From the NCBI GenBank assembly GCA_944385905.1, contig CALWZA010000006.1, positions 1-64,000 of the forward strand: a DNA stretch of 64,000 nucleotides. The letters are read 5' to 3'. A program made the translations under genes and the position numbers. Positions 17,251 to 28,674 of this stretch are shown one piece after another (positions within the stretch are counted from its first letter, which is position 1; each line of letters opens with the position of its first letter). Below the pieces are notes generated by a model. That model saw only the letters and a list, made by a program, of their open reading frames with translations. It did not search any database and was not told the origin of the DNA. This stretch comes from an uncultured Clostridia bacterium (GTDB lineage: Bacteria; Bacillota; Clostridia; Oscillospirales; Ruminococcaceae).

Positions 17251-18663
17251 ATGTCAATTGAAAAAAATAATAAATCAAAAGCGGAGGAACTTAAAGAAAA
17301 GCTTTTTTCAAAAAAGAAAAACGGCTGCGTAACTGAGTCTGAAAACGTAATAAAAGAAGCTGATTCCTTCTGCGAGGGATATAAAACCTTTCTGGATGCG
17401 GCAAAAACCGAAAGAGAAGCGTGCGCCGAAGCGGTAAAACTTGCAGAGAAAAACGGATTTTCGCCGTTTGATAAGTCTAAGAAATATCAGCCGAACGACA
17501 GGTTTTACTTTGTAAACAGAAATAAATCTGTTATACTCGGGGTTATGGGAAGCGAACCGCTTGAAAACGGTTTAAGAATTTCAGCGGCGCATATTGATTC
17601 GCCGAGGCTTGACCTAAAACAAATGCCGGTATACGAATCAGATGAAATCTGCTATTTCAAAACGCACTACTACGGCGGCATTAAAAAATATCAGTGGCCT
17701 ACAATTCCGCTGTCACTTCACGGAGTTATTTTTAAATCCGACGGAAGCCGAGTAGATGTTTGCATCGGAGAAAACGATGATGAGCCGGCTTTCTGTGTTT
17801 CAGACCTGCTGCCTCACCTTGCTCAGGAACAAATGAAGAGAACGCCGGGAGAACTTATAAAGGGCGAAGAGCTCAATATTATAATCGGTTCACGTCCGTT
17901 TAAGGATGATGAAGTGTCCGAGCGAGTAAAGCTTTCTGTGCTTAATCTGCTGTTTGAAAAATACGGTATAACAGAGGATGACTTTTTGTCAGCCGAGCTT
18001 GAGGCTGTTCCCGCGTTTAAGGCAAGAGATATCGGCTTTGACAGAGCTTTGATCGGCGCCTACGGACAGGATGACAGAGTTTGCGCTTACACGGCGCTTC
18101 AGGCAATTTTAAACTGCCGAAATCCTAAAAAGACATGTCTCACTGTACTAACAGATAAAGAGGAGACAGGAAGCGATGGAAACACCGGACTTAACAGCTC
18201 GTATTTAAAGTTCTTCGTATATACTCTCGCTGAAATGTACGGAGCAAAAGGACATGACGTTTTATCAGCGTCCGAGTGCCTGTCTGCTGATGTTAACGCT
18301 GCGTTTGATCCGACTTTCCCGGATGTTTTCGATAAAAAGAATTCAACCAGAATAAATTACGGTGTCGCCGTAACGAAATTTCACGGTGCCAGAGGAAAAT
18401 CCGGAACTTCAGACGCAAGTGCGGAATTTGTTTCAAGAATGAGATTGCTTTTAGATAAGAATCAGGTTATCTGGCAGACAGGCGAACTGGGAAGAGTTGA
18501 TTTGGGCGGAGGCGGAACAGTCGCTATGTATATAGCAAATCTTGATGTCGAAGTAATAGATGTCGGTGTTCCTGTGATTTCAATGCACGCTCCGTATGAG
18601 CTTACATCTAAATTTGACGTATATATGGCGTTCAGAGCGTTTTCGGTATTTTTTGCCGACTGA
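17251..18663 (+). CDS. M18 family aminopeptidase
   Basis: Cytoplasmic zinc aminopeptidase of the M18 family (470 residues, normal length), removing N-terminal residues, often acidic or neutral, from peptides. Metal-binding and catalytic motifs in order: AAHIDSPRLDLK with His114, GAYGQDDRVCAY, DKEETGSDGNTG, and a late MHAPYELTSKFD with the last His ligand. It acts as large oligomers in known members. It has GAAAGGA ahead of the ATG. No clear terminator follows: the next 200 bases hold only weak hairpins before the ilvB leader promoter. Confidence 0.93.
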   Translation: MSIEKNNKSKAEELKEKLFSKKKNGCVTESENVIKEADSFCEGYKTFLDAAKTEREACAEAVKLAEKNGFSPFDKSKKYQPNDRFYFVNRNKSVILGVMGSEPLENGLRISAAHIDSPRLDLKQMPVYESDEICYFKTHYYGGIKKYQWPTIPLSLHGVIFKSDGSRVDVCIGENDDEPAFCVSDLLPHLAQEQMKRTPGELIKGEELNIIIGSRPFKDDEVSERVKLSVLNLLFEKYGITEDDFLSAELEAVPAFKARDIGFDRALIGAYGQDDRVCAYTALQAILNCRNPKKTCLTVLTDKEETGSDGNTGLNSSYLKFFVYTLAEMYGAKGHDVLSASECLSADVNAAFDPTFPDVFDKKNSTRINYGVAVTKFHGARGKSGTSDASAEFVSRMRLLLDKNQVIWQTGELGRVDLGGGGTVAMYIANLDVEVIDVGVPVISMHAPYELTSKFDVYMAFRAFSVFFAD

Positions 18664-18809
18664 GCTTAGAATAACGCAATAATCAATAGTTCAGCGCTGT
18701 GTTCCTGTATCGCTTTAGCAAGATATTGTATAAAAGCAACATTTATTTGAGCGATAGGGCTTCTGTTTTATAGAAAACAGATATCTTGAAATTTTTTTGT
18801 AAAAAGATA
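18664..18809. other. Intergenic region with weak hairpins
   Basis: Between the aminopeptidase stop and the ilvB leader promoter I see only a bulged inverted repeat (CCTGTATCGCT near 18703 with AGCGATAGG near 18751) and a small hairpin (CTGTTTTATAGAAAACAG). Together they may end the upstream transcript. No T-box motif or gene is visible. Confidence 0.4.
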
Positions 18810-18838
18810 TTGAAATGTCGTTTTAATTGTGCTATACT
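18810..18838 (+). promoter_or_regulatory. Promoter of the ilvB leader
   Basis: TTGAAA (18810-18815), 17 bases, TATACT (18833-18838), a strong sigma-A promoter 33 bases upstream of the small Ile/Val-rich ORF. It is the only good promoter seen ahead of the branched-chain cluster. Confidence 0.75.
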
Positions 18839-18871
18839 GATAAAAATTAAAAAGCGGGAGCAGATATAACG

Positions 18872-19018
18872 ATGAGCTTTGTCTTGGCTTTAGGAAACAT
18901 AATAAGCATATTCAGCGCTATAATTATTGCAATTATTACGGTCGTCGTGGTGATTAACAATAGAATAGATAGTGCTGTGTGTTATGCCGAAAAACGCGAG
19001 GAAAGTAAATCGTTTTAA
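18872..19018 (+). CDS. 48-residue Ile/Val-rich ORF, possible ilv leader peptide
   Basis: Small ORF with a GCGGGAG ribosome binding site 11 bases upstream and its own consensus promoter. Residues 10-28 are almost all Ile and Val in runs (II, III, II, VVVV then I), encoded by ATA, ATT, GTC and GTG. The last 20 residues are hydrophilic. A strong terminator lies 53 bases beyond its stop and ilvB starts 32 bases after that. This resembles the ilv leader peptides of enterobacteria, where stalling at Ile/Val codons prevents termination. The alternative is an ordinary single-pass small membrane protein. I found only a weak possible antiterminator pairing (CGGTG near 19035 with CACCG in the terminator loop). 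Confidence 0.55.
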   Translation: MSFVLALGNIISIFSAIIIAIITVVVVINNRIDSAVCYAEKREESKSF

Positions 19019-19071
19019 AAAAGCACTGTGAAAACGGTGTCAGTTTTGCGATATCCCAAGATAGACTTTCA

Positions 19072-19104
19072 AAGCTTATGGCTCACCGGCCATAAGCTTT
19101 TTTT
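19072..19104 (+). terminator. Terminator or attenuator ahead of ilvB
   Basis: Perfect 11-bp stem (AAGCTTATGGC / GCCATAAGCTT), six-base loop, then a run of T residues. It lies between the Ile/Val-rich ORF and ilvB, with no promoter seen after it. Transcription of ilvB therefore seems to depend on passing this terminator, which is why an attenuation role is suspected. Confidence 0.85.
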
Positions 19105-19135
19105 AAAATAAAACGAGAGGAATGGTATATAGAAA

Positions 19136-20791
19136 ATGACCGGTGCTGATATAATTATTGAAACGTTAATCGAACAGGGAACCGAAGTCGTTTTTGGTTA
19201 TCCCGGCGGACAGGCTATTAATATTTATGATGCGATTTATAAGCGGGCAGACAGGATTAAGCATGTTTTGACAGCACATGAGCAGGGTGCAGCTCATGCG
19301 GCGGACGGATACGCAAGAGCTTCGGGAAAAGTTGGTGTAGTAATTGCGACTTCAGGTCCGGGTGCTACAAATCTTGTGACGGGAATTGCGAACGCTTATC
19401 TTGATTCCATACCGGTTGTGGCGATAACCGGAAACGTTCCGTGCAGCCTGATAGGCAGAGACAGCTTTCAGGAAGTTGATATTGTCGGAATAACAATGCC
19501 GATTGTTAAGCACAACTATTGTGTAAAAGACGTTACAAAGCTTGCCGACACAATTAGGGAAGCTTTTAAGATTGCTAAAGAGGGAAGACCCGGTCCGGTT
19601 TTAATTGATGTTCCGAAAGATGTTCAGATTGCGGATATTCCTTTCGAAAACAAGCCGATATTGCCTGAAAAGCCTGACCCGATTGTTTCAGAAACCGACT
19701 TAAACGCTGCAATTGAAATGATAAATGCGTCAAAAAGGCCGTATATTTATTGTGGCGGTGGTGTTGTTTCTAAAGATGCAGGCAAGGAGGTTGAAGAGCT
19801 CGCCGAGCTTATCGACGCTCCCGTCGGTTTCAGCATGATGGGCCTTGCTGCAATTCCTCACTCGAATCCGAGAGCACTCGGCATGATAGGCATGCATGGA
19901 AAATACAGCGCAATAAAGATCAAATCAAAATCAGACCTTATAATAGCGCTCGGAGTAAGGTTCAGCGACAGAGCGACAGGAAACAAAAACGCTTACATGC
20001 CTAACGCAAAGATATTACATATAGATATTGACCCGGCTGAGCTTGATAAAAATATTAATTCTACTTTGGGCATAGTCGGAAACGTTAAAAGCGTTATTGC
20101 CGCTATTAACAAGCGGCTTGAGAAAACCGAGCGCCCTTACTGGCAGAACGAGATTGAGAATATTAAAGCTCTTGAGAGAACAATTCCCGAGCATAAATCC
20201 GATATGCTTACACCGTATAAAGTAGTTGATACTGTCGCCGCCGCAGCAAAGCCGACGACGCCTATCGCTACTGACGTTGGACAGCATCAGATGTGGGTGG
20301 CGCAGAGATACCCTTTTGAGGGGGCAAGAACTCTGATATCAAGCGGAGGTCTGGGAACAATGGGCTTTGGCTTGGGAGCGGCTATCGGAGCCTGCATGGC
20401 GACAAACGAGCGGACAGTTTTGTTTACGGGCGACGGAAGCTTCGGAATGAACCTCAATGAGCTTGCGACAGCAGTTTCTCAGAAGCTGCCGATTGTTATA
20501 GTTTTGATGAACAACGGAGTGCTGGGAATGGTAAGGCAGTGGCAGACAATGTTTTTTAATAAACATTATTCGCAGACAACTCTTGAAAGAAAAACTGACT
20601 TTGTAAAGCTTGCTGAAGCTTTTGGGGCAAAGGGAATGAGAGCTAACACTCCGTCTGAGCTTGAAGAATGCGTTAAAAAAGCATTTGCCAGCGACGGACC
20701 GGTTGTTATCGACTGCTATATTGATAAAGACGAACGAGTCCTTCCCATGATTCCTCCGGGAGGAACAATGGACGATCTTGTTGTTGAATAA
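19136..20791 (+). CDS. ilvB: Acetolactate synthase, large (catalytic) subunit
   Basis: Thiamine-diphosphate enzyme making 2-acetolactate (valine, leucine) and 2-aceto-2-hydroxybutyrate (isoleucine). It has 551 residues. The cofactor-activating glutamate is in TAHEQGAAHAADGYAR (Glu48), the FAD-binding central domain follows, and the ThDP motif is GDGSFGMNLNELATAV with the downstream NN of VLMNNGVLGM. The GAGAGG ribosome binding site is 15 bases from the ATG, longer than usual. First biosynthetic gene of the cluster, placed just after a terminator. The regulatory subunit ilvN follows 10 bases later. Confidence 0.97.
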   Translation: MTGADIIIETLIEQGTEVVFGYPGGQAINIYDAIYKRADRIKHVLTAHEQGAAHAADGYARASGKVGVVIATSGPGATNLVTGIANAYLDSIPVVAITGNVPCSLIGRDSFQEVDIVGITMPIVKHNYCVKDVTKLADTIREAFKIAKEGRPGPVLIDVPKDVQIADIPFENKPILPEKPDPIVSETDLNAAIEMINASKRPYIYCGGGVVSKDAGKEVEELAELIDAPVGFSMMGLAAIPHSNPRALGMIGMHGKYSAIKIKSKSDLIIALGVRFSDRATGNKNAYMPNAKILHIDIDPAELDKNINSTLGIVGNVKSVIAAINKRLEKTERPYWQNEIENIKALERTIPEHKSDMLTPYKVVDTVAAAAKPTTPIATDVGQHQMWVAQRYPFEGARTLISSGGLGTMGFGLGAAIGACMATNERTVLFTGDGSFGMNLNELATAVSQKLPIVIVLMNNGVLGMVRQWQTMFFNKHYSQTTLERKTDFVKLAEAFGAKGMRANTPSELEECVKKAFASDGPVVIDCYIDKDERVLPMIPPGGTMDDLVVE

Positions 20792-20801
20792 GGAGGGCGG
20801 C

Positions 20802-21299
20802 ATGAAAAAATTCATAATAGGAATGCTGGTGTCAAACCAGTCCGGAGTTTTGACGAGAATATCGGGAATGTTCGGAAGAAGAGGTTTTAATATTGACAGC
20901 CTTGTTGTCGGAGTTACCGAACACCCTGAATTTTCAAGAATGACAATTACTATGACAGGTGAGGATTATGACCGCGACCAGATAATCAAACAGCTTGAGA
21001 AGCTCCATGATGTTTATGAAGTCAGAGAGATGCTCGCTGATGAGATTGTGTCAAGGGAGCTTGTGCTGATAAAGGTTGCGGCAGACAGAAAGACACGTCA
21101 GGAAATCATGACAGCGGCAAATGTCTTCAGAAGCAAAATAGTTGATTTTTCAACCGATTCGCTTTTGATAGAAATGACAGGCGAATCAAGCAAGCTTGAA
21201 GCTTTCATTGAATTGATGAAAGACTACGGCATTATTGAATTGTGCAGAACGGGCGTTGTTTCTTTGGACAGAGGAGCAACATGCCTGAAAAATAAATAA
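20802..21299 (+). CDS. ilvN: Acetolactate synthase, small (regulatory) subunit
   Basis: Regulatory partner of IlvB, conferring feedback inhibition by valine in known systems. It has 165 residues: an N-terminal ACT domain (GMLVSNQSGVLTRISGMFGRR, including the effector-loop region) and a C-terminal domain ending in RTGVVSLDRG. The ATG at 20802 is chosen because AAGGAGGGCGG stands directly upstream; an in-frame start at 20778 would lie inside ilvB. ilvC begins 20 bases downstream. Confidence 0.95.
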   Translation: MKKFIIGMLVSNQSGVLTRISGMFGRRGFNIDSLVVGVTEHPEFSRMTITMTGEDYDRDQIIKQLEKLHDVYEVREMLADEIVSRELVLIKVAADRKTRQEIMTAANVFRSKIVDFSTDSLLIEMTGESSKLEAFIELMKDYGIIELCRTGVVSLDRGATCLKNK

Positions 21300-21313
21300 T
21301 TTAAAAGGAGTAA

Positions 21314-22324
<1,011 letters not shown>

Positions 22325-22366
22325 TTTTGTACCTTAAAAGTACATAATCAGTCTCTTAACAAGAAC

Positions 22367-22420
22367 AGCTTTCCGCCGCAGGGTAGTTCTTATAGGACAA
22401 ATTGCGGCGGAGCTTTTTAT
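22367..22420 (+). terminator. Hairpin terminator between ilvC and ilvD
   Basis: GC-rich stem (CCGCCGCA / TGCGGCGG, extended by AGCT on both sides) followed by TTTTTAT. AAGAAC at 22361-22366 is also complementary to GTTCTT at 22386-22391 in the loop, giving a competing fold. It may be a simple partial terminator that lowers expression of ilvD onwards, or a second regulated stop. Confidence 0.7.
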
Positions 22421-22468
22421 TACTGATAACACAATGCAACGTCTTTTTCTCGAAAGGAATGATATAAA

Positions 22469-24130
22469 ATGAAAAGCGACAGCATGAAATCAGGCGTCGA
22501 AAGAGCGCCGCAGAGATCGCTGCTCAAGGCAATGGGATATACAAACGAACAGATCAAAAAGCCTCTTATAGGAATTGTAAACTCATTTAACGAAGTAATT
22601 CCGGGTCATATTCATCTTCAGACAATAGCGAGAGCCGCAAAGGACGGAGTTCTTGCTGCCGGCGGAACACCGATGGAGTTTAACGTAATAGGCGTGTGTG
22701 ACGGACTTGCGATGGGTCATGAGGGAATGAAGTATTCGCTTGCCTCAAGAGAGCTTATTGCGGACAGCATTGAATGTATGGCTAAGGCTCATTGCTTTGA
22801 CGGACTTGTTTTTATTCCAAACTGTGACAAAATCGTCCCCGGCATGCTTATTGCGGCGGCAAGACTTAACATTCCTTCAATTTTCGTTTCAGGCGGTCCG
22901 ATGCTGTCGCTTTGCTCCGACGAAGGTCAGACAATGGACCTCAACAGTGTTTTTGAGGCTGTCGGCGCATATAAGAGCGGAAAAATTGACGATGAGCGTT
23001 TGGAATACTTTGAAGAAAATGCCTGTCCGGGCTGCGGTTCATGCTCAGGTATGTTTACCGCGAACTCAATGAACTGTCTGTGCGAAGTTCTCGGCATGGC
23101 TCTCAGAGGAAACGGAACTATTCCGGCTGTTTATGCCGCTCGTCAGAGACTTGCGAAAAACGCCGGCGCAAGAGCAGTTGAACTTGTAAAAGAAAACATC
23201 AGACCTCTTGACATTCTCACAGAAGAAGCTTTTGAAAACGCTCTTACGGTAGATATGGCTTTGGGATGCTCCAGCAACTCGCTGCTTCACCTTACAGCAA
23301 TCGCGCATCAGGCCGGAATCGATATTGACCTTAAAGTTGTAAACGAAATAAGTGAAAGAACACCAAACATCTGCCACCTTGCTCCGGCTGGTCACCATCA
23401 TGTACAGGAGCTTAATCAGGCAGGCGGCGTATACGCGGTCATGAACGAGGTCAACAAACTCGGCGTGCTTCATACAGATATCATCACAGTTACCGGAAAA
23501 ACAGTCGGAGAAAACATCAAAAACTGTGTAAAGAAAGGTAACGATGTTATAAGAGATATTGAAAATCCGTATTCTAAAACCGGCGGACTTGCTGTTTTGT
23601 TCGGTTCGCTTGCGCCAAACGGAGCGGTTGTAAAGAGAAGCGCCGTAGCTCCCGAAATGCTTGTTCACGAAGGACCGGCAAGAGTGTTTAACAGTGAGGA
23701 AGAGGCTATTGACGCAATTTATAACGCGAGAATAAAGAAAGGCGACGTAGTTGTAATCAGATATGAAGGTCCTGCAGGAGGTCCGGGAATGAGAGAAATG
23801 CTTTCTCCGACATCTGCCATCTGCGGAATGGGGCTTGACAAGGACGTAGCGCTTATTACAGACGGACGTTTTTCAGGGGCTACAAGGGGAGCTTCTATCG
23901 GACATGTTTCGCCTGAGGCATGCAACGGAGGTACAATCGCCTATGTCAAGGAAGGCGATATAATAAGCATTGATATTCCTAACTATTCTATTGAGCTCAA
24001 AGTATCTGAAGAAGAACTCGCTGAGAGAAGAAAAACTATGAAACTTTCAAAGAGAACAGGCGTGACCGGATATCTTGCGAGATATGCGAGAATGGTTTCA
24101 TCAGCCGATAAAGGCGCTGTAATTGACTGA
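22469..24130 (+). CDS. ilvD: Dihydroxy-acid dehydratase
   Basis: Iron-sulfur enzyme dehydrating dihydroxy acids to the keto acids of valine and isoleucine. It has 553 residues. Cluster cysteines are in [11 protein letters not shown] and [17 protein letters not shown], with a later Cys in [11 protein letters not shown]. The C-terminal half carries [19 protein letters not shown]. It has GAAAGGA before the ATG but no clear promoter after the preceding hairpin, so it is probably reached by read-through. cimA follows 38 bases later. Confidence 0.97.
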   Translation: MKSDSMKSGVERAPQRSLLKAMGYTNEQIKKPLIGIVNSFNEVIPGHIHLQTIARAAKDGVLAAGGTPMEFNVIGVCDGLAMGHEGMKYSLASRELIADSIECMAKAHCFDGLVFIPNCDKIVPGMLIAAARLNIPSIFVSGGPMLSLCSDEGQTMDLNSVFEAVGAYKSGKIDDERLEYFEENACPGCGSCSGMFTANSMNCLCEVLGMALRGNGTIPAVYAARQRLAKNAGARAVELVKENIRPLDILTEEAFENALTVDMALGCSSNSLLHLTAIAHQAGIDIDLKVVNEISERTPNICHLAPAGHHHVQELNQAGGVYAVMNEVNKLGVLHTDIITVTGKTVGENIKNCVKKGNDVIRDIENPYSKTGGLAVLFGSLAPNGAVVKRSAVAPEMLVHEGPARVFNSEEEAIDAIYNARIKKGDVVVIRYEGPAGGPGMREMLSPTSAICGMGLDKDVALITDGRFSGATRGASIGHVSPEACNGGTIAYVKEGDIISIDIPNYSIELKVSEEELAERRKTMKLSKRTGVTGYLARYARMVSSADKGAVID

Positions 24131-24168
24131 AAATCAATGCGTAATTTACATTGTAAGGAGTATTTTTA

Positions 24169-25728
24169 ATGAGGAAAATCGAGGTTTTTGATTCGACCCT
24201 CCGAGACGGTTCACAGGGCGAGGGGATATCATTTACCATTCAGGACAAACTGAATATTGTAAAAGCGCTTGACGACTTCGGATGCACATATATTGAAGCC
24301 GGAAACCCCGGCTCTAACCCAAAAGACCTTCTGTTTTTTAAAGAGCTTAAAAATCTCACGCTCAAAAGCTCTAAAATATGCGCGTTCGGAAGCACAGTCA
24401 AAAAGGGAAGTGACCCTGAGTCGGACAAAATGCTGCAAAGCCTTGTAAGCGCCGAGACTCCCACAGTAGCGATTTTCGGAAAATCGTGGGATCTTCACGT
24501 TACAGAGGTTTTGAACATTACGCTTGAGGAAAACCTTGAGATTGTCGGCAAGACACTTTCATATCTTAAAGGAATCGGAAAAGAAGTTATTTTTGATGCC
24601 GAGCATTTCTTCGACGGGTATAAAAACAATTCGGAATATGCTCTTAAGGTGCTTAAAAAAGCTGTTGAAAGCGGCGCGGATTGTCTTAGCCTCTGTGATA
24701 CAAACGGCGGATGCATGCCTTGGGAGATAGCGGAAATAGTTAATGCCGTTAAGTCCGATCTTCCCGATGTCAGACTTGCAATCCATTGTCATGACGACGG
24801 AGGATGCGCTGTCGCAAACTCAGTAACCGCTGTTATGAGCGGCGTAAGTCAGGTTCAGGGAACATTTATTGGTTTCGGAGAAAGATGCGGCAACGCAGAT
24901 TTGTCATCAATAATCCCCGACCTTGAGCTGAAGTGCGGATGTGATTGCGGAGTAGAGCTTAGAGAACTTAAAGCTACCGCAAGAAAAATATCCGAGATAT
25001 CTAATGTGCGCCTTAGGTCAAACGCTCCTTATGTCGGAAAAAGCGCGTTTTCGCACAAGGGCGGTATGCATATAGACGGGGTTATGAAAATTCCTCAGTC
25101 TTTTGAGCATATTAATCCCGAGCTTGTCGGAAATGAGAGAAAGTTTCTTTTAAGCGAGGTTTCTGGAAGAGGCACAATTCTTCCTATGCTTCAAAAGCTT
25201 GTTCCGACTATAACAAAAGCATCTCCTGAAACCGGCAAAATAATTGATATGCTTAAAGAAAGAGAGCTTTACGGATATAAGTATGAGGGCGCTGAAGCAA
25301 GCTTTGAACTTTTTGTTAAAAAGCAGCTTGGACTTTGGTCTCCTCATTTCAGGGTCGTTATGTACAAGGTTATGGATGATTACCCGGCTCCGGATGGCGA
25401 ACAGCAGTCAAACGCGATTGTCAAAATCGAAGTTGACGGCAAGACCAAGCTTTCCTGCTCGGACGGAAACGGACCTGTAAACGCTCTTGACACAGCTTTG
25501 AGAAAGGCTTTGTCCACATTTTACCCCGAACTTTCTATGATGCACCTTATAGACTATAAGGTCAGAGTAATAGACTCAAGAAGCACAGACGCCAAAACAA
25601 GAGTTTTGATAGAATCATCGGACAGCGGCGTCACATTTACCACAATCGGAGTATCGAACGATATAATTGAGGCAAGCGTTACCGCTCTCGTTGATTCGTT
25701 TGAATATAAACTGTCAAAAGGGGATTAA
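24169..25728 (+). CDS. cimA: (R)-citramalate synthase
   Basis: Condenses pyruvate and acetyl-CoA to citramalate, the first step of the threonine-independent route to 2-oxobutyrate for isoleucine. In 519 residues the DRE-TIM barrel has [25 protein letters not shown] and the metal-binding [16 protein letters not shown] communication region and the LeuA-type dimer/allosteric domain (about 395-519) follow. GSNPKD together with the QGEG opening points to citramalate synthase rather than isopropylmalate synthase. That assignment is by family resemblance, and activity on 2-oxoisovalerate cannot be excluded. Its position directly before leuC supports shared use of LeuCD and LeuB. Confidence 0.9.
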   Translation: MRKIEVFDSTLRDGSQGEGISFTIQDKLNIVKALDDFGCTYIEAGNPGSNPKDLLFFKELKNLTLKSSKICAFGSTVKKGSDPESDKMLQSLVSAETPTVAIFGKSWDLHVTEVLNITLEENLEIVGKTLSYLKGIGKEVIFDAEHFFDGYKNNSEYALKVLKKAVESGADCLSLCDTNGGCMPWEIAEIVNAVKSDLPDVRLAIHCHDDGGCAVANSVTAVMSGVSQVQGTFIGFGERCGNADLSSIIPDLELKCGCDCGVELRELKATARKISEISNVRLRSNAPYVGKSAFSHKGGMHIDGVMKIPQSFEHINPELVGNERKFLLSEVSGRGTILPMLQKLVPTITKASPETGKIIDMLKERELYGYKYEGAEASFELFVKKQLGLWSPHFRVVMYKVMDDYPAPDGEQQSNAIVKIEVDGKTKLSCSDGNGPVNALDTALRKALSTFYPELSMMHLIDYKVRVIDSRSTDAKTRVLIESSDSGVTFTTIGVSNDIIEASVTALVDSFEYKLSKGD

Positions 25729-25757
25729 CCCCAAAACGAAAGGATTGGTTAAATAAT

Positions 25758-27020
25758 ATGGCAATGACAATGACCCAGAAGATTCTGGCGGCTCATGCCG
25801 GACTTGACAGCGTTTCGGCAGGTCAGCTTATTCTCGCAAACGTTGACCTTGTGCTCGGAAACGACGTAACTTCACCTGTTGCGATCCGCGAGTATAATAA
25901 GCTCGGACAGGACGAGGTTTTTAACAAGACTAAGATTGCGATGGTTATGGATCACTTTGCGCCGAACAAGGATATCAAGGCCGCGACACAGTGCAAAATG
26001 TGCAGGGATTTCTGCGATGATAAGGAAATAGTAAACTTTTTTGACGTTGGAAGCATGGGCGTTGAGCATGCGATTTTGCCTGAAAAAGGGCTTGTCGTAA
26101 GCGGCAACGTAGTTATCGGAGCTGATTCTCACACTTGTACATACGGCGCTCTCGGCGCGTTTTCAACAGGCGTCGGTTCAACCGATATGGCTTGCGGAAT
26201 GGCGACAGGAAAAGCATGGTTCAAGGTTCCGTCGGCTATTAAGTTTGTTCTTAAGGGCAAGCTAAATAAAGGCGTTTACGGTAAGGATGTAATTCTTCAC
26301 ATTATCGGAATGATAGGCGTTGACGGCGCTCTTTATAAATCAATGGAATTTACAGGCGAAGGCGTTCATACACTTTCTGTCAGCGAGAGACTTTGTATGG
26401 CTAACATGGCTATTGAGGCAGGAGCCAAGAACGGTATTTTTGAGGTTGATGACAAGACTCTCGAGTTTATTAAAAACGCCGGCGGAAAAGACCCTGTTGT
26501 TTACACTGCGGATCCCGACGCTGAATATGACGAGGTTTATGAGATAGACCTTTCAACAATTAAGCAGACGGTAGCATTTCCTCACCTTCCGGAAAACACT
26601 CACACAATTGATGAAATCGACGATATAAAGATTGATCAGGTGGTAATCGGTTCATGCACAAACGGAAGACTTGAGGACCTCATAGTTGCAGCAGAAATTC
26701 TCAAGGGCAGAAAGGTCAACAAGAGAGTTCGTACAATCGTAATACCAGCAACACAGAAGATTTATCTGGAAGCTATGGAAATGGGCCTTTTGAAAATTTT
26801 TATTGACGCCGGAGCAATTGTTTCAACCCCGACCTGCGGACCTTGTCTCGGAGGACATATGGGAATTTTGGCTGAGGGCGAAAGAGCTGTTGCTACAACT
26901 AACAGAAACTTTGTCGGAAGAATGGGACATCCGAAATCTGAGGTTTATCTCGCAAGCCCGGCAGTTGCCGCAGCGTCCGCGGTTACAGGAAAGATTTCTT
27001 CTCCTGACGAGCTTGCATAA
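25758..27020 (+). CDS. leuC: Isopropylmalate/citramalate isomerase, large subunit
   Basis: Aconitase-family large subunit of 420 residues. It carries the 4Fe-4S cluster through Cys in VIGSCTNGR and the CGPC motif in [30 protein letters not shown] and the LEAMEMG segment are typical. With LeuD it isomerises 2-isopropylmalate and, in citramalate-pathway organisms, citramalate. The length is that of the short, two-subunit class shared with archaeal isomerases. AAAGGA lies 13 bases before the ATG. leuD follows 19 bases downstream. Confidence 0.96.
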   Translation: MAMTMTQKILAAHAGLDSVSAGQLILANVDLVLGNDVTSPVAIREYNKLGQDEVFNKTKIAMVMDHFAPNKDIKAATQCKMCRDFCDDKEIVNFFDVGSMGVEHAILPEKGLVVSGNVVIGADSHTCTYGALGAFSTGVGSTDMACGMATGKAWFKVPSAIKFVLKGKLNKGVYGKDVILHIIGMIGVDGALYKSMEFTGEGVHTLSVSERLCMANMAIEAGAKNGIFEVDDKTLEFIKNAGGKDPVVYTADPDAEYDEVYEIDLSTIKQTVAFPHLPENTHTIDEIDDIKIDQVVIGSCTNGRLEDLIVAAEILKGRKVNKRVRTIVIPATQKIYLEAMEMGLLKIFIDAGAIVSTPTCGPCLGGHMGILAEGERAVATTNRNFVGRMGHPKSEVYLASPAVAAASAVTGKISSPDELA

Positions 27021-27039
27021 TATAAGGAGGCAATGACTA

Positions 27040-27534
27040 ATGAAATTTGACGGAAAAGTAATCAAGTACGGCGATAACGTTGATACAGACGTTATTATTC
27101 CTGCCCGCTATCTCAACACAATTGATAAGAAAGAGCTTGCTTCCCACTGCATGGAGGACTTGGACACAACTTTCGTAAGCCGCGTTCAAGAAGGCGATAT
27201 CATGGTTGCAGGCTTTAACTTCGGATGCGGTTCATCTCGTGAACACGCTCCTATCGCTATCAAGGAGAGCGGAATCGCACTTGTTATAGCTAAGAGCTTC
27301 GCAAGAATATTATACCGCAATTCCATAAACATCGGACTGCCTATAATTGAATGTCCGGAAGCAGTTGACGCTATCAGCGAGGGCGACAAGCTTTCGGTTG
27401 ATATGGACAAGGGCGTTATCAAAAACGAGACGACAGGCACTGAATACAAAACAGAGCCGTTCCCGCCATTTATACAGTCAATTATCGCAAACGGCGGACT
27501 TATCGAATCAATTAAGGCAGGAAAAATCAAGTAA
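27040..27534 (+). CDS. leuD: Isopropylmalate/citramalate isomerase, small subunit
   Basis: Small (swivel-domain) subunit of 164 residues, partner of LeuC. It shows [19 protein letters not shown] near the N-terminus, [13 protein letters not shown] with the substrate-binding Arg, and the [14 protein letters not shown] stretch. The short, stand-alone form matches the two-subunit class. AAGGAGG lies 12 bases before the ATG. leuB follows 23 bases later. It would serve both leucine and citramalate-derived isoleucine synthesis here. Confidence 0.96.
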   Translation: MKFDGKVIKYGDNVDTDVIIPARYLNTIDKKELASHCMEDLDTTFVSRVQEGDIMVAGFNFGCGSSREHAPIAIKESGIALVIAKSFARILYRNSINIGLPIIECPEAVDAISEGDKLSVDMDKGVIKNETTGTEYKTEPFPPFIQSIIANGGLIESIKAGKIK

Positions 27535-27557
27535 TTATACATTGGAGGTAGCTGACA

Positions 27558-28637
27558 ATGAAATATAATATAGCCTTGCTCCGCGGAGACGGAATCGGAC
27601 CTGAAATCGTAGACAGCGCCGTTGAGGTTCTCAAAAAAATAGGCGAAAAGTACGGCCATGAGTTTACATTTACCCCGTACCTTGCAGGCGGATGCGCTAT
27701 TGACGCAACAGGAGTTCCGCTTCCGGATGAAACCGTAAAGGGCTGTAAGGAAAGCGACAGTGTTTTGCTCGGAGCTGTCGGAGGACCCAAGTGGGATACT
27801 CTTGCGGGAAATCTTCGTCCGGAAAGAGCTTTGCTCGGCGTTCGTTCGGCTCTCGGACTTTACACAAACATCAGGCCCGCAAAGCTTTATCAGTCACTTA
27901 AGGCAGAGTGCCCTCTTCGCGCCGATATTGTAGAAAAGGGCGTTGACCTTGTTATGATAAGAGAGCTTACCGGAGGAATTTACTTCGGAGAAAGAGGAAG
28001 AAGAAAAGGAGAAAACGGCGAGGAAGCCTACGATACAGAGTGCTACAGCACAATGGAGATTGAGAGAATCGCAAGAGCCGCGTTTGAAACAGCTATGAAG
28101 AGAGAAAGAAAGAGCGTTATCAGCATTGATAAGGCTAACGTTCTTGAAAGCTCCAGACTTTGGAGAGAGGTTGTTCACAAGGTAGCGGCTGAATACCCTG
28201 AGGTGACTTGCACAGATATGCTCGTTGACAACGCGGCAATGCAGCTTGTAAAAAATCCGTCCCAGTTTGATGTAGTTGTTACTTCAAATATGTTTGGTGA
28301 TATTCTTTCGGATGAATCATCTCAGGTAACGGGTTCAATCGGACTTCTTCCGTCAGCTTCGCTCGGAGACACAAAGTGCGGAATGTACGAGCCTATCCAC
28401 GGTTCGGCGCCCGATATCGCAGGACAGAACAAAGCAAACCCGATCGCGACAATTCTTTCCGCCGCAATGATGCTTCGTTACTCATTTGATCTTGAGGACG
28501 AGGCAAGATGTATCGAAAAAGCTGTAAACGACGTTCTTGAGGCGGGATACAGAACAGCCGACATTCTCGGTACATCAAAGGAAGCTCCGCTTTCATGTAC
28601 GGAAATGACGGCTAAGATTCTAGAATTTATCAAGTAA
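27558..28637 (+). CDS. leuB: 3-Isopropylmalate dehydrogenase
   Basis: NAD-dependent beta-decarboxylating dehydrogenase of 359 residues producing the leucine keto acid, and probably 2-oxobutyrate from 3-methylmalate in this context. Family signatures: [10 protein letters not shown] at the start, [11 protein letters not shown], the substrate loop [22 protein letters not shown], catalytic Tyr/Lys/Asp in [24 protein letters not shown] and DNAAMQL, and [19 protein letters not shown] precedes the ATG. It sits between leuD and ilvE in the same run. Confidence 0.97.
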   Translation: MKYNIALLRGDGIGPEIVDSAVEVLKKIGEKYGHEFTFTPYLAGGCAIDATGVPLPDETVKGCKESDSVLLGAVGGPKWDTLAGNLRPERALLGVRSALGLYTNIRPAKLYQSLKAECPLRADIVEKGVDLVMIRELTGGIYFGERGRRKGENGEEAYDTECYSTMEIERIARAAFETAMKRERKSVISIDKANVLESSRLWREVVHKVAAEYPEVTCTDMLVDNAAMQLVKNPSQFDVVVTSNMFGDILSDESSQVTGSIGLLPSASLGDTKCGMYEPIHGSAPDIAGQNKANPIATILSAAMMLRYSFDLEDEARCIEKAVNDVLEAGYRTADILGTSKEAPLSCTEMTAKILEFIK

Positions 28638-28674
28638 ATAATTATCAGCAGGATTTAGAAAGGTGATGGCTTAA

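Noticed and set aside
18664..19135. T-box riboswitch for the ilv cluster
   Set aside because: No T-box core (AGGGUGGNACCGCG-like), no specifier-loop structure and too little room before the terminator; the small ORF arrangement explains the region better.
23066..23668. Antisense ORF of 200 codons inside ilvD
   Set aside because: Shadow of a highly conserved gene, Cys/Ser/Phe-rich as expected for antisense of biased codons, no start signals.
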